This document shows, one piece after another, positions 8,055 to 16,526 of a stretch of DNA of 32,056 bases. This stretch comes from an uncultured SAR86 cluster bacterium (GTDB lineage: Bacteria; Pseudomonadota; Gammaproteobacteria; Magnimaribacterales; AG-339-G14): contig CACOJO010000004.1 of the NCBI GenBank assembly GCA_902627595.1, positions 91,632-123,687 of the forward strand, written 5' to 3'. A program made the translations under genes and the position numbers. Under the pieces are notes generated by a model. It was not told the origin of the DNA. It was given only the letters and a program-made list of their open reading frames with translations, and searched no databases. Every line of letters begins with the position of its first letter. Within the stretch, counting starts at the first letter, position 1.

Positions 8055-9417
8055 TAATTTTTAATTTTTCTTGATCTTTATTTTCTTCTGCTTCAATTTT
8101 TAATGAATTAGTTTTTGAGATTGCTTGTTCCAAAGTCATTTTCCAAGGGCCATTTGTAAGAAGTCTTTCTTTAAGAAATTCATGATAATTGTCTTGTTCT
8201 TTATTGGATGAGAATTCAGGCTTTAAATAGTTAATTAGTCTTTGAGAGAGCTCTCTATACCTTGCGTCTTCAAACCCATTTAAGAGTTTTGCTTTTTCAG
8301 CCCAAGGAGATATTTCAAATCGTTCCATCCAAAGCTTGTCACTATTTGAAGGGAATCTCTCATATACCATCTGTTCTATATACTTATTGGGCGGATACTC
8401 TCTTTGATTAATAGAAAGTAGTTCGCAAATTCTATTCTGAAAATCTTTGTTATCACTTACTTGTTGAGCCCTCAATTCTAATAATTTGAGAGGAGAGTCA
8501 AGAAAGTTTTCGATATTTGTAATTTTCTTTACCGGCATTAAAGGTATGCTTTTGTTGATTGAGATTGTTTTCAGACCTCCTCCAGCTCCGAATTGTTCTG
8601 ATAATTCATAATCAGACATATCAAACATTTTTTTTGGATCAAAATATAGATCTATAAGGGCAATTTGATTTGTTTGATTAGGATTTTGTCCGCATGCAAT
8701 GACAGGGTAAATATATTTTTTCTTACGATAGATTTCACCCAAAATAGAAAATGGAACAGACTTTGTAAGTTCAATATTTCCATTTTTTGAAGAACCCATT
8801 ACAGCTGCATCCAATGCTTCAGGCGCATGCTTTCTAATTTTTTTCATTAAATTGACCATGAGCATGCAATCAACTATTGCATCGTGGGCATTTTCTACAG
8901 AGATACCATTTTCTTTGGCTAAATCAGTTAACTTTAAGCTAATATTTTCATCTTCATCTTGTGGAACTTTTATTTTTGAATCATAGAAATTAACAATTAT
9001 TTGAAAAAGACTCATGAGATCTAATCTGCGGTTACCATTTGTGTTAGTAATATATGGATCAAAAAGATTCCAGTAAAACTGTCTTCTAACCAGCTCCTCA
9101 TCAAAACGATGACCGTTGTAAGAAACAAATATTAAGTTTTTCTCTTTCCCCCAAGTTAACCATTTATCTCTCAGTGTTTTCATCATCTCAAAATGAGAAA
9201 GACCTGACTCGAGACATTCCGTTTGTCCATGAACTAAAAATGCGTCTGGGGAAGGAACTATCCAAGGAAGAACTTTTGAACTTAAATTAACTTCTTCAAG
9301 TACATTAAATTTATTATCAGTAAGAACACATCCAATCTGAATAATTTGAGAAAAATTTATATCCAATCCAGTAGTTTCCGTGTCATAAAAAACGTAAAGA
9401 TCATTTGCATCAATCAT
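8002..9417 (-). CDS. sbcB: Exodeoxyribonuclease I
   Basis: A single-strand-specific 3'-5' DNA exonuclease used in recombination and mismatch repair; 471 residues against 475 in E. coli. The DEDDh active site is visible: FYDTETTGLD gives D12 and E14, SYNGHRFDEE is Exo II, and NAHDAIVDC supplies the His and last Asp. The family-specific middle (RRQFYWNLFDPYITN, GNRRLDLMSL) and the long SH3-like and helical C-terminal region with RYRELSQRLINYL follow. It is last in the etfB-etfA-nfuA-sbcB run, 38 bases after nfuA. Its C-terminal codons overlap csiV tail to tail. Confidence is high. Confidence 0.95.
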   Translation of the reverse strand: MIDANDLYVFYDTETTGLDINFSQIIQIGCVLTDNKFNVLEEVNLSSKVLPWIVPSPDAFLVHGQTECLESGLSHFEMMKTLRDKWLTWGKEKNLIFVSYNGHRFDEELVRRQFYWNLFDPYITNTNGNRRLDLMSLFQIIVNFYDSKIKVPQDEDENISLKLTDLAKENGISVENAHDAIVDCMLMVNLMKKIRKHAPEALDAAVMGSSKNGNIELTKSVPFSILGEIYRKKKYIYPVIACGQNPNQTNQIALIDLYFDPKKMFDMSDYELSEQFGAGGGLKTISINKSIPLMPVKKITNIENFLDSPLKLLELRAQQVSDNKDFQNRICELLSINQREYPPNKYIEQMVYERFPSNSDKLWMERFEISPWAEKAKLLNGFEDARYRELSQRLINYLKPEFSSNKEQDNYHEFLKERLLTNGPWKMTLEQAISKTNSLKIEAEENKDQEKLKIINSLLSHYQEKQALSEL

Positions 9418-9438
9418 TTTTGAATTATAAGGGAAACA

Positions 9439-9457
9439 AACGTCAAATTATGACGTT
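9439..9457 (-). terminator. Hairpin at the nfuA stop codon (weak terminator or mRNA-end structure)
   Basis: A perfect 7-bp inverted repeat (AACGTCA with TGACGTT, 5-base loop) overlaps the nfuA stop and precedes sbcB. Leftward of it the transcript has only a broken U run (TTTGTTTCCC), so termination would be partial at best. It could instead lower sbcB expression or protect the upstream mRNA end. Confidence 0.35.
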
Positions 9458-10040
9458 ATTTGTAAAACGCGTTGTCTTTAAAAGAATGATCTGTAGAGTC
9501 AATGATTTCCGAAATTTCAGGTATGTTATCTTTTAAAGTCTTTTCAACACCATTTTTAAGAGTAAGATCAACCATACCGCAACCCTGACAGCCACCTCCA
9601 AATCTCAAGACAGCTTTACTTGAGTCAATAACCTCTACAAGACTAACTTCTCCGCCATGAGATGCAAGTGAAGGATTAATCTCACTATACAAATAATAAT
9701 TTATTTTTTCTTCTAAAGAGCTATCTTCTTTTAAGCTTGGAACTTTTGCGTTGGGAGCTCGTATTGTGAGCTGTCCTCCAAATTTATCTGGATGATAATC
9801 CACCTTACAGTCTTCTAAAAAAGGAAGGCTTTCATTTTCCAGATACACTGAAAGTCCAGCTACTTCCATTAGCACATCGTCTTCTTCTTCTTCTCCAACT
9901 TTGCAATAGACTATACAGGTTTCTGCTCTCATAGTTCCTGGGTCGGAAACAAATATTTTTATATTTGTTTCTTCTTCTTGACTATCTAGCAAATCTTGCA
10001 GATATGTTGCTGCAGAATCTGAGATTGAAACAACAGACAT
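9456..10040 (-). CDS. nfuA: Fe/S biogenesis protein NfuA
   Basis: A scaffold or carrier that delivers 4Fe-4S clusters to apo-proteins; 194 residues, typical of NfuA. The N-terminal A-type-carrier-like domain (ISDSAATYLQDLL, FVSDPGTMRAETCIVYC) lacks the full A-type cysteine triad. The C-terminal Nfu domain has SHGGEVSLVEV followed by GGGCQGCGM, where C151 and C154 bind the cluster at the dimer interface. It starts 3 bases after etfA, so it is translated from the etf message. ETF-QO, encoded just across the divergent promoter, needs a 4Fe-4S cluster, so the arrangement is biologically sensible (inference). Confidence 0.95.
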   Translation of the reverse strand: MSVVSISDSAATYLQDLLDSQEEETNIKIFVSDPGTMRAETCIVYCKVGEEEEDDVLMEVAGLSVYLENESLPFLEDCKVDYHPDKFGGQLTIRAPNAKVPSLKEDSSLEEKINYYLYSEINPSLASHGGEVSLVEVIDSSKAVLRFGGGCQGCGMVDLTLKNGVEKTLKDNIPEISEIIDSTDHSFKDNAFYK

Positions 10041-10043
10041 ATT

Positions 10044-10973
10044 TTAGATTTTTGACTCCATCTCGGGTAGAGCGGTAAATAAATCCGCAACTAATCCATA
10101 ATCTGCAACCTGAAAAATTGGCGCATCTTCATCTTTATTAATTGCAACAATAACCTTACTGTCTTTCATTCCTGCAAGATGCTGTATAGCACCAGAAATA
10201 CCAACAGCAATATATAGATTAGGCGCTACGATTTTTCCGGTTTGACCTACTTGGTAGTCATTAGGAACGAAACCTGAGTCAACTGCGGCTCTTGAGGCTC
10301 CTATGGCTGCACCTAATTTATCAGCGATACCTTCTAGTAAAGAAAAATTATCTCCGTTTTGCATACCTCTTCCACCAGATATAACTACTTCAGCAGCTGT
10401 TAATTCAGGACGATCTGATTTAGCCAATTCTTCTTTTATAAATTCTGATATACCGGCATCATTAACTTCTTCTAATTTTAAAATTTCGGCACTATTAGAA
10501 CCTTTAGGAACTGCATCGAAAGCAGTTGTTCTGACAGTAATTACTTTTTTTGTATCCGATGATTGAACTGTAGCAATACAATTTCCCGCATAGATTGGTC
10601 TTTGAAAAGTATCCTCTGATTCAACGGAGCTGATGTCTGAAATTTGTGCTACATCCAAGAGAGCAGCAACTCTTGGCATATAATTTTTTCCGTTAGTTGT
10701 CGCCGGAGCCAAGATTGCAGAATAATCATTGCTTAAGTTTTTGATTAGATTTGCAATATTTTCAGCAAGGAAATTTTCATATTCTTTTGAGTCGACATAT
10801 AAAACTTTCGAAACCCCTTCACAAGAAGCTGCTTCTTCAGCAACTGCATTACATTCTAAACCCGCCACTAGTAGATGAATGTCGCCATCCAATTTTGAAG
10901 CTGCGCTTATCGTGTTTTGCGTAGAGACTTTAAGCTCCTTGTTATTGTGTTCTGCTATTACTAATGCTGTCAT
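10044..10973 (-). CDS. etfA: Electron transfer flavoprotein alpha subunit
   Basis: A 309-residue FAD-carrying subunit that takes electrons from acyl-CoA dehydrogenases and passes them to ETF-QO. The N-terminal adenine-nucleotide-like domain starts [18 protein letters not shown]. The C-terminal FAD domain has [12 protein letters not shown], the [20 protein letters not shown] signature, [20 protein letters not shown], and [17 protein letters not shown]. Length and motifs are complete. Its start overlaps the etfB end by 4 bases, which implies coupled production of the heterodimer. The acyl-CoA dehydrogenases at 1904-4225 are likely donors. Confidence 0.97.
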   Translation of the reverse strand: MTALVIAEHNNKELKVSTQNTISAASKLDGDIHLLVAGLECNAVAEEAASCEGVSKVLYVDSKEYENFLAENIANLIKNLSNDYSAILAPATTNGKNYMPRVAALLDVAQISDISSVESEDTFQRPIYAGNCIATVQSSDTKKVITVRTTAFDAVPKGSNSAEILKLEEVNDAGISEFIKEELAKSDRPELTAAEVVISGGRGMQNGDNFSLLEGIADKLGAAIGASRAAVDSGFVPNDYQVGQTGKIVAPNLYIAVGISGAIQHLAGMKDSKVIVAINKDEDAPIFQVADYGLVADLFTALPEMESKI

Positions 10974-11722
10974 GAAATCACCTTTGCTTCATTTTTTAAT
11001 TTTTCGACTAATTGGTCGACTGATTCTACAATTATACCCGCTTCTCTTTCAGGAGGAGGAGAAACTTTTAATGTTGTAATTCTTGGGTTCAAGTCAACTC
11101 CAAGATCATCTGACTTAATAACATCCAAGGGTTTTTGTTTTGCTTTCATTATATTTGGTAAAGAGGCATACCTTGGTTCATTAAGTCTTAAATCAGATGT
11201 AACTACTGCGGGTAGGTTTATAGAAATAGTTTGAAGGCCACCATCAACTTCTCTTGTAACTATTGCCTTTTCGCCTTCAATTTTAAGTTCGGACGCAAAA
11301 GTTGCTTGAGGGTAATTCATTAAAGCCGCTAACATTTGTCCAGTTTGATTATTATCTCCATCGATAGCTTGTTTACCCATGACAATAAGATTTGGAGATT
11401 CTTTCTCAACGATAGCTTTCAGAACTTTTGAGACGCCTAAAGGCTCAACTTCAAGATCAGTTTCTACCAAAATAGCTCTATCCGCTCCTAAAGCAAGAGC
11501 TGTTCTGAGTTGTTCTTGAGCATTCTCAGCTCCAACTGTCACTGCAATTATTTCTGTAGCTGAACCCGCCTCTTTTAGCCTTACAGCTTCTTCAACCGCA
11601 ATTTCACAGAAAGGATTAATAGCCATTTTCACGTTATTTAGGTCAACTCCCGACTCGTCAGCTTTTGGCCTTACTTTTACGTTGTAATCTACAACTCTCT
11701 TTATTGGAACTAAAATTTTCAT
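10970..11722 (-). CDS. etfB: Electron transfer flavoprotein beta subunit
   Basis: A 250-residue AMP-binding subunit of ETF. It starts [19 protein letters not shown], with [25 protein letters not shown], the family signature [16 protein letters not shown], and [19 protein letters not shown]. All family landmarks are in place. First gene of the minus-strand operon etfB-etfA-nfuA-sbcB. A promoter-like pair (TTGATG, 16 bases, TAGAAT) lies at 11767-11794, placing transcription start about 35-40 bases before the ATG. Divergent from the ETF-QO gene, so donor and acceptor may be controlled from the same 135-base region. Confidence 0.97.
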   Translation of the reverse strand: MKILVPIKRVVDYNVKVRPKADESGVDLNNVKMAINPFCEIAVEEAVRLKEAGSATEIIAVTVGAENAQEQLRTALALGADRAILVETDLEVEPLGVSKVLKAIVEKESPNLIVMGKQAIDGDNNQTGQMLAALMNYPQATFASELKIEGEKAIVTREVDGGLQTISINLPAVVTSDLRLNEPRYASLPNIMKAKQKPLDVIKSDDLGVDLNPRITTLKVSPPPEREAGIIVESVDQLVEKLKNEAKVIS

Positions 11723-11766
11723 ATATTACCCTTATAATGGTTAGTGGAATAACTCAAGAAGGATAT

Positions 11767-11794
11767 ATTCTATAGGATGATGACTTTTCATCAA
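11767..11794 (-). promoter_or_regulatory. Candidate sigma-70-type promoter for etfB
   Basis: Read on the minus strand, TTGATG at 11789-11794 and TAGAAT at 11767-11772 are 16 bases apart, followed by about 45 bases to the etfB ATG. A 5-bp inverted repeat (GATGA, CTTT, TCATC) at 11777-11790 overlaps the box pair and could be an operator. AT-rich DNA gives many chance matches, so this is a candidate only. Confidence 0.4.
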
Positions 11795-11857
11795 AGTATT
11801 AAAATAGATGCAAGAAAATGGGTTATATCTTAATAATTAGCCCTTAAGAGATGAATT

Positions 11858-13528
11858 ATGAATGAACAGGTTGAAAGAGATGTCATGGAATATGACGTTC
11901 TTATTATCGGTGGAGGCCCTTCAGGTCTATCTTCAGCTATTAAGGTTAAACAGTTAGCTAGTGCTGAGGGAAAAGATATTTCCGTATGTGTTCTTGAAAA
12001 AGGCTCTGAAATAGGCGCTCACATTCTCTCTGGAAATGTATTTGAACCTACCGCTTTAAATGAATTAATTCCTGATTGGAAGGAAAAAGAAGCTCCTTTA
12101 AATTCACCTGCTACCAAAGATATTGTTAAATTCATGATTTCTGAAAAATCTTCAATCAATATACCTTTTCCTAGTTTCTTAATTCCAACATTTAATAATC
12201 ATGGTAATTACGTAATGAGCTTGGCTAATTTTACAAGATGGTTGGCAACACAGGCTGAATCTTTAGGAGTTGAAATTTTTCCTGGCTTTACAGCGGCTGA
12301 AGTAATTTTTGAAGAAAATATTGTTAAAGGTGTCCTTACCGGAGAGATGGGAATAACTAAAAATGGTGAAAAGAAACCTTCTTATCAACCAAGTATGGAA
12401 CTTAGAGGGAAATATACTGTTTTTGCCGAAGGCTGTAGAGGACATTTAGGTAAACAGTTAATAAAAAAATTCAATCTAGATGAAAACAGAGATCCTCAAC
12501 ATTATGGAATAGGTTTTAAAGAAATTTGGGATATTTCTCCGGATGATCACAAAGAAGGAACTGTAATGCATACTATGGGTTGGCCTAGCAATGGAACTAT
12601 TTCAGGATCTTATTTCTATCATGGAGAAAACAATCAAGTCTACCTAGGATATGTTGTTCCCTTGGACTATGAAAATCCGCATTTAAGCCCTTTCGATGAA
12701 TTCCAACAATGGAAGCAACACAAAGATATTAAAAAGATTCTTGAAAAAGGCAAAAGGGTTGCTTATGGAGCTAGAGCGTTGATAAAAGGCGGTTATCAAT
12801 CAAGACCAAAAATGTCTTTTCCTGGAGGGTTGTTGGTTGGAGATAATGCAGGTACTCTCAATTTTCCGAAAATAAAAGGAACTCATACAGCAATGAAGTC
12901 TGGAATGATTGCAGCAGAAACTATTTATGAAGCTCTGGAAAGAAATTCAGTAGGAGAAGATTTAATTTCGTATGAAGAAAGATTCACGAATTCTTGGGTC
13001 AACGAAGAATTGCATAAAGCTAGAAACTGGGGTCCTTTCTTACATAACGGATTAAAGTGGGGATTTAAAGGGTTGTTGGGTGTTGCGATGGCTGCTATAG
13101 ATCAATTTATTTTTAGAGGTAAACTTCCTTTTACTTTAAACCACCCCACCCCAGATTACGCTTGTCTAAAAAAAGCTTCAGAAACTAAGAAAATAGAGTA
13201 TCCAAAACCCGATGGCGTAGTAAGTTTTGACAAATTATCTTCCGTGTTTCTTTCTAATACCAATCATGAAGAAGATCAGCCTTGTCATTTAACTTTAAAA
13301 GATGCTTCCATTCCAATCTCTGTTAACCTTCCAGAATATGATGAACCAGCACAAAGATATTGTCCTGCGGGTGTATACGAAGTTATTGAAAAAGATGGCG
13401 AGCAAAAATTTCAGATTAATGCTCAAAATTGTGTGCACTGTAAAACTTGCGACATAAAAGATCCAAGTCAGAATATTGTTTGGGTGACCCCTGAAGGTAT
13501 GGGCGGGCCTAATTATCCGAATATGTAA
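11858..13528 (+). CDS. Electron transfer flavoprotein-ubiquinone oxidoreductase
   Basis: A 556-residue membrane-attached flavo-iron-sulfur enzyme that moves electrons from reduced ETF to ubiquinone. Visible are the FAD dinucleotide motif IIGGGPSGLSSAIK near residue 14, EKGSEIGAHILSGNVFEP, the monotopic-membrane and quinone region around PLDYENPHLSPFDEFQQWK, and GLLVGDNAGTLNFPKIKGTHTAMKSG-type FAD contacts. The C-terminal 4Fe-4S ferredoxin-like domain has cysteines 502, 525, 528 and 531 (RYCPAG, NCVHCKTCDIKDP). It ends PEGMGGPNYPNM, a typical family terminus. The start at 11858 is the first of two closely spaced ATGs and leaves a short N-terminal tail before EYDVLIIGG. Transcribed divergently from etfBA and closed by the hairpin at 13523-13557. 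Confidence 0.97.
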   Translation: MNEQVERDVMEYDVLIIGGGPSGLSSAIKVKQLASAEGKDISVCVLEKGSEIGAHILSGNVFEPTALNELIPDWKEKEAPLNSPATKDIVKFMISEKSSINIPFPSFLIPTFNNHGNYVMSLANFTRWLATQAESLGVEIFPGFTAAEVIFEENIVKGVLTGEMGITKNGEKKPSYQPSMELRGKYTVFAEGCRGHLGKQLIKKFNLDENRDPQHYGIGFKEIWDISPDDHKEGTVMHTMGWPSNGTISGSYFYHGENNQVYLGYVVPLDYENPHLSPFDEFQQWKQHKDIKKILEKGKRVAYGARALIKGGYQSRPKMSFPGGLLVGDNAGTLNFPKIKGTHTAMKSGMIAAETIYEALERNSVGEDLISYEERFTNSWVNEELHKARNWGPFLHNGLKWGFKGLLGVAMAAIDQFIFRGKLPFTLNHPTPDYACLKKASETKKIEYPKPDGVVSFDKLSSVFLSNTNHEEDQPCHLTLKDASIPISVNLPEYDEPAQRYCPAGVYEVIEKDGEQKFQINAQNCVHCKTCDIKDPSQNIVWVTPEGMGGPNYPNM

Positions 13529-13557
13529 AAGGCCAAATTAGAATTGGCCTTTTACAT
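13523..13557. terminator. Bidirectional intrinsic terminator
   Basis: A perfect 14-bp inverted repeat (ATGTAAAAGGCCAA with its complement, 7-base loop) overlaps the ETF-QO stop codon and ends 6 bases before the stop of the convergent gene at 13563. The GGCC core and flanking A/T runs give a terminator shape on both strands. Confidence 0.85.
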
Positions 13558-13562
13558 TAAAT

Positions 13563-13940
13563 TTATTTTGAAGAAGTAGTGATAAAGGTCATAAAAGACT
13601 CTTGGCAAGTATAAACAGATTGGTATAACTCTCCAAAAGCTTGTCCATCTTTAGATGAAGTAAACCATTCTATGGCTTTACCGTAATCCTCTGCAGTAGG
13701 CGAAATACCTATCCAATTTACCGAGCCTGGCTTAATAGGAATTTGTTGAAACCCTGCATGAGCTTTGTAGGAATTTGATAAACCAGCTTTCTTTAAATAT
13801 GTAGAAAACGTATCCATCATTTCCGATAAATCTTCCAAGGTTTTACCCTTGTTGATTTGGCATTCATAAATTTCAACAACCGGACCACTAAAGCCGATTG
13901 ATGACAAACTCAACATTAAAATAAAAATTAGTTTTTTCAT
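13563..13940 (-). CDS. Small exported protein, possible ABM/NIPSNAP-like ferredoxin fold
   Basis: A 125-residue protein with a clear signal peptide (MKKLIFILMLSLSSIGFSG), so probably periplasmic. I do not recognise the family. The order of segments is a strand (VVEIYECQI), a helix (TLEDLSEMMDTFSTYLKKAG), two strands (SYKAHAGFQQIP, VNWIGISP), a helical stretch (TAEDYGKAIEWF onward) and a last strand (ESFMTFI). This resembles the dimeric alpha/beta barrel of ABM or NIPSNAP proteins. Two cysteines, in YECQ near the mature N-terminus and YTCQ near the C-terminus, could form a disulfide. It diverges from the ABM-like gene at 13993 across 52 bases. Function unknown; the fold is inferred by eye. Confidence 0.7.
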   Translation of the reverse strand: MKKLIFILMLSLSSIGFSGPVVEIYECQINKGKTLEDLSEMMDTFSTYLKKAGLSNSYKAHAGFQQIPIKPGSVNWIGISPTAEDYGKAIEWFTSSKDGQAFGELYQSVYTCQESFMTFITTSSK

Positions 13941-13992
13941 TTTTTCTCCTTATGTAGTTAAATAATTTTGATATTAATACAGTTGAAAAAAT

Positions 13993-14295
13993 ATGAAAAA
14001 TTTAGTTATCGTTGGATTCCCAGCAAAAAAAGAAAAATTTGAAGATTTAAAAAATACTCTTAAAGAAGCTTTGGTTGACACAAGAGCTTTTGAAGGATGT
14101 ATTTCCATTGATACATATGAAGATTTCTCAACAAACACTATCTATTTGATTGAGGATTGGGAATCATTGGACAATCATACAAATTATTCAAATTGGCGAG
14201 CAGAAACAGGATTAGCTGATGTTTTAGAGCCTTTGTTAGTCGGAGGTGCAGCTAGCTTAAAAATTATCAGATGCGGAGAAAAATTAAATATTTAA
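13993..14295 (+). CDS. Antibiotic biosynthesis monooxygenase (ABM)-family protein
   Basis: A 100-residue cytoplasmic protein of the ABM/YgiN-like dimeric alpha/beta barrel family. The first strand is NLVIVGFPAK, then a helix (EDLKNTLKEALVDTRAFEG), the typical CISIDTYED strand, TNTIYLIEDWESLDNHTNYSNW (the family EXW-X-H-pattern), a second helix and a final strand. Members act on quinols, haem or polyketides; the substrate cannot be told here. It is divergent from the exported 125-residue protein and overlaps the last 4 bases of the convergent DUF1285 gene, so there is no room for a separate terminator. Confidence 0.75.
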   Translation: MKNLVIVGFPAKKEKFEDLKNTLKEALVDTRAFEGCISIDTYEDFSTNTIYLIEDWESLDNHTNYSNWRAETGLADVLEPLLVGGAASLKIIRCGEKLNI

Positions 14296-14858
14296 TTTAC
14301 TTTTCCCAGAGAAAATACATCATCTCCAGAATTAATCTCTAATTCTTGAGTTTTTTTATTCAATATTGCTTCTTCTACTAATTGATAAAAAACATTTCTA
14401 CTGATTAAAGCTTCCAGATTTTTTCTTACTAAAATGTAAGGCGAAGGTTCTTGAGTATCTTCATTGGTTTCAACTCTAAGAGGATTTTTATTACTCAAGG
14501 TAACAATATCATCTACATTAGTTTGAAATAAAAAGACTTCCTTACCTTCTATTACCTCTTTATTAAATGTCTTTATTACAAAAGGCTTATCCTCAACTTG
14601 AAGTTGAATTTTTTCAACAGGAGTTACTAAATAATAAAAACCATCATCGTCATATCTAATTACAGTACTGAAAAGCTTGACCATTTTTTCTCTTCCTATT
14701 GGAGAGTTTTTAAAGAACCATCTACCATCTCTTGCAATTTTCATATCAACATTTTCACAAAGAGGTGGGTTCCATTTTTCTACAGGAGGTAATTCATTAG
14801 TTTTTTGAGCCTCCAAAATGGATTGAAATAAAGAACTGGTATTGATTTCTTTAGTCAT
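14292..14858 (-). CDS. DUF1285 family protein
   Basis: A 188-residue protein of unknown function matching the DUF1285 family by PPVEKWNPPLCENVDMKIARDG-type N-terminal wording, then WFFKNSPIGREKMVKLFSTV, RYDDDGFYYLVTPVEK, and a late LRVETNEDTQEPSPYILVRKN segment. The family occurs widely in proteobacteria as a beta-rich cytoplasmic protein; its role is not known to me. Last gene of the 12-kb minus-strand run, with its start overlapping the murB stop by one base (TAATG), so translation is coupled to murB. Confidence 0.85.
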   Translation of the reverse strand: MTKEINTSSLFQSILEAQKTNELPPVEKWNPPLCENVDMKIARDGRWFFKNSPIGREKMVKLFSTVIRYDDDGFYYLVTPVEKIQLQVEDKPFVIKTFNKEVIEGKEVFLFQTNVDDIVTLSNKNPLRVETNEDTQEPSPYILVRKNLEALISRNVFYQLVEEAILNKKTQELEINSGDDVFSLGKVN

Positions 14859-15844
14859 TAAACAATTGTAGGTTCTTCTTCTAATTTAATATTGTATTTT
14901 TTAAAAACATTTGTCTTTATTTTATCTTTTAACTTTAAGATTGAAATTGGTGTTTTATCTTCATTGATTAATACTAGGGAATGTTTTTTTGAAACTCGCG
15001 CTTTATCAACTCGAAATCCTTTAAGATTACATTTCTCTATTAACCATGCTGCAGAAACTTTTATTAATGAATTGTGATTATAAAATTTTAAATCGGTCTC
15101 ATGACATAAGAGTTTTTTTAAATCTTTCTTTTTAATCAACGGATTTTTAAAGAAACTTCCTACATTTGGCTTTGTTAAGTAATTTTCTAATTTTTGATTA
15201 CGAATTTTTAAAATACTTTTTCTTATCTCAGTAGCTTTCTTAAATTTGTAGACTTGTAAATCTTGGTATGAATTATTTGCAATAAATTCACTTTTTAATT
15301 TAAAAAAGATATTTTTAATGAATAAATGTTTATTTTTTTTAAAAAGTGAATTTCTATAATCGAAACTACAATTCATTTTATTTAAAATTTCAATATTTCC
15401 TGTCTTGAAGTTATAAACTTCAATGTGATCGATATAATTAGAAATTTCTTCACCGTAAGCGCCAATATTTTGGATAGGCCCTGCTCCGACAGTTCCTGGA
15501 ATACCTGATAAATTTTCCAATCCATATAAGGAATTTTCTATACAAAATGAAACGAATCTATCCCAGTTATAGCCACTGGAAACTTTTACTTTATTTTTAA
15601 TTATTTTTTTTTCTTTTTTAAAGCCATTCTTGATAACAAGTCCTTTATAAGGTTCTTTAAAAACAATATTGGTTCCATCCCCTAATATAAGGAATTTAAT
15701 TTTATTTGTTTTAATGAAGTTGAAAGCTATTTCTAAATCGGCGTCTGTTTTGCACTCAATGAAATATTTTGCTTTAACACCAATTTGAAGTGAATTTAAC
15801 TTACTAAGATTTTTATTTGTAACTATCTTCTTTTGCAATTTCAT
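14858..15844 (-). CDS. murB: UDP-N-acetylmuramate dehydrogenase
   Basis: An FAD enzyme that reduces UDP-GlcNAc-enolpyruvate to UDP-MurNAc in cytoplasmic peptidoglycan synthesis. Visible are NSLQIGVKAKYFIECKT at the N-terminus, FLILGDGTNIVF (FAD binding), LSGIPGTVGAGPIQNIGAYG, DYRNSLFK, and NVGSFFKNP, which carries the catalytic Ser region. It ends EEPTIV as in other MurB proteins. At 328 residues it is close to the E. coli length (342). No other in-frame ATG exists near the start, so the 32-base overlap with kdsB is probably real. Very lysine- and asparagine-rich, in line with the AT-rich genome. Confidence 0.95.
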   Translation of the reverse strand: MKLQKKIVTNKNLSKLNSLQIGVKAKYFIECKTDADLEIAFNFIKTNKIKFLILGDGTNIVFKEPYKGLVIKNGFKKEKKIIKNKVKVSSGYNWDRFVSFCIENSLYGLENLSGIPGTVGAGPIQNIGAYGEEISNYIDHIEVYNFKTGNIEILNKMNCSFDYRNSLFKKNKHLFIKNIFFKLKSEFIANNSYQDLQVYKFKKATEIRKSILKIRNQKLENYLTKPNVGSFFKNPLIKKKDLKKLLCHETDLKFYNHNSLIKVSAAWLIEKCNLKGFRVDKARVSKKHSLVLINEDKTPISILKLKDKIKTNVFKKYNIKLEEEPTIV

Positions 15845-16526
15845 TGGCTTTTTTTAGATCTTCCTCTGTATCCACACCCAAGTGAATTTTTGATACTGAT
15901 TTGATTGCATTGATTTTAATTCCATTATCTATAGCTCTAAACTGTTCTAGTTTATATTTTTTTTCATTGTCACTTGGTTCCCAAGATACAAAATTTTTCA
16001 AAGTTCCATATTTGAAAGCATATACTCCTTGATGAATATATATATTATCTTTTAAGGATGTTTCTCTAAAAAAGTTTGAGGCAATTCCATTATTAACCAA
16101 TATTTTTACTTTATTTGAATCTTGTAAATCACTCACAGAAGTAGAGTCGCTATATAGGGTAGCCATTGATATCTCTTCTTTGGAAATCAAATTAAAAATG
16201 TTGTTTATATCTTTTGGACTTATAAAAGGTTCATCACCTTGAACATTTACTATTACGTCATCATCATTCAATCCAATCTTTGAAACTGCTTCATATACTC
16301 TATCAGTTCCAGAAAGATGATTTGAAGATGTCATAACTGTATTAGCGCTGGGAAATAAGTTAAAAATTTTCTCTGAGTCTGTTGCTACTTGGACTATATC
16401 TGCAGAAGTTTTCAATGCAGCTTCAAAAGTCCAATTAATCATCGGCTTATTCAATATCAACCTCAGGGGTTTCTCAGGCAATCTTTCAGATTTTATTCTC
16501 GCTGGAATTATGACGATTTTCTTCAA
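15813..16526 (-). CDS. kdsB: 3-deoxy-manno-octulosonate cytidylyltransferase (CMP-Kdo synthetase)
   Basis: Activates Kdo with CTP for attachment to lipid A. The 237-residue protein opens KKIVIIPARIKSERLPEKPL, the nucleotide-binding signature. It continues with MINWTFEAA, VQVATDSEKI, LSGTDRVYEA, the metal-binding VNVQGDEPFI, and HQGVYAFKYG. It is about ten residues shorter than E. coli KdsB, with no motif missing. Its start overlaps the stop of the msbA-lpxK fusion by 4 bases, and its end overlaps murB by 32. It is part of the lipid A/LPS block. Confidence 0.95.
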   Translation of the reverse strand: MKKIVIIPARIKSERLPEKPLRLILNKPMINWTFEAALKTSADIVQVATDSEKIFNLFPSANTVMTSSNHLSGTDRVYEAVSKIGLNDDDVIVNVQGDEPFISPKDINNIFNLISKEEISMATLYSDSTSVSDLQDSNKVKILVNNGIASNFFRETSLKDNIYIHQGVYAFKYGTLKNFVSWEPSDNEKKYKLEQFRAIDNGIKINAIKSVSKIHLGVDTEEDLKKANEIAKEDSYK

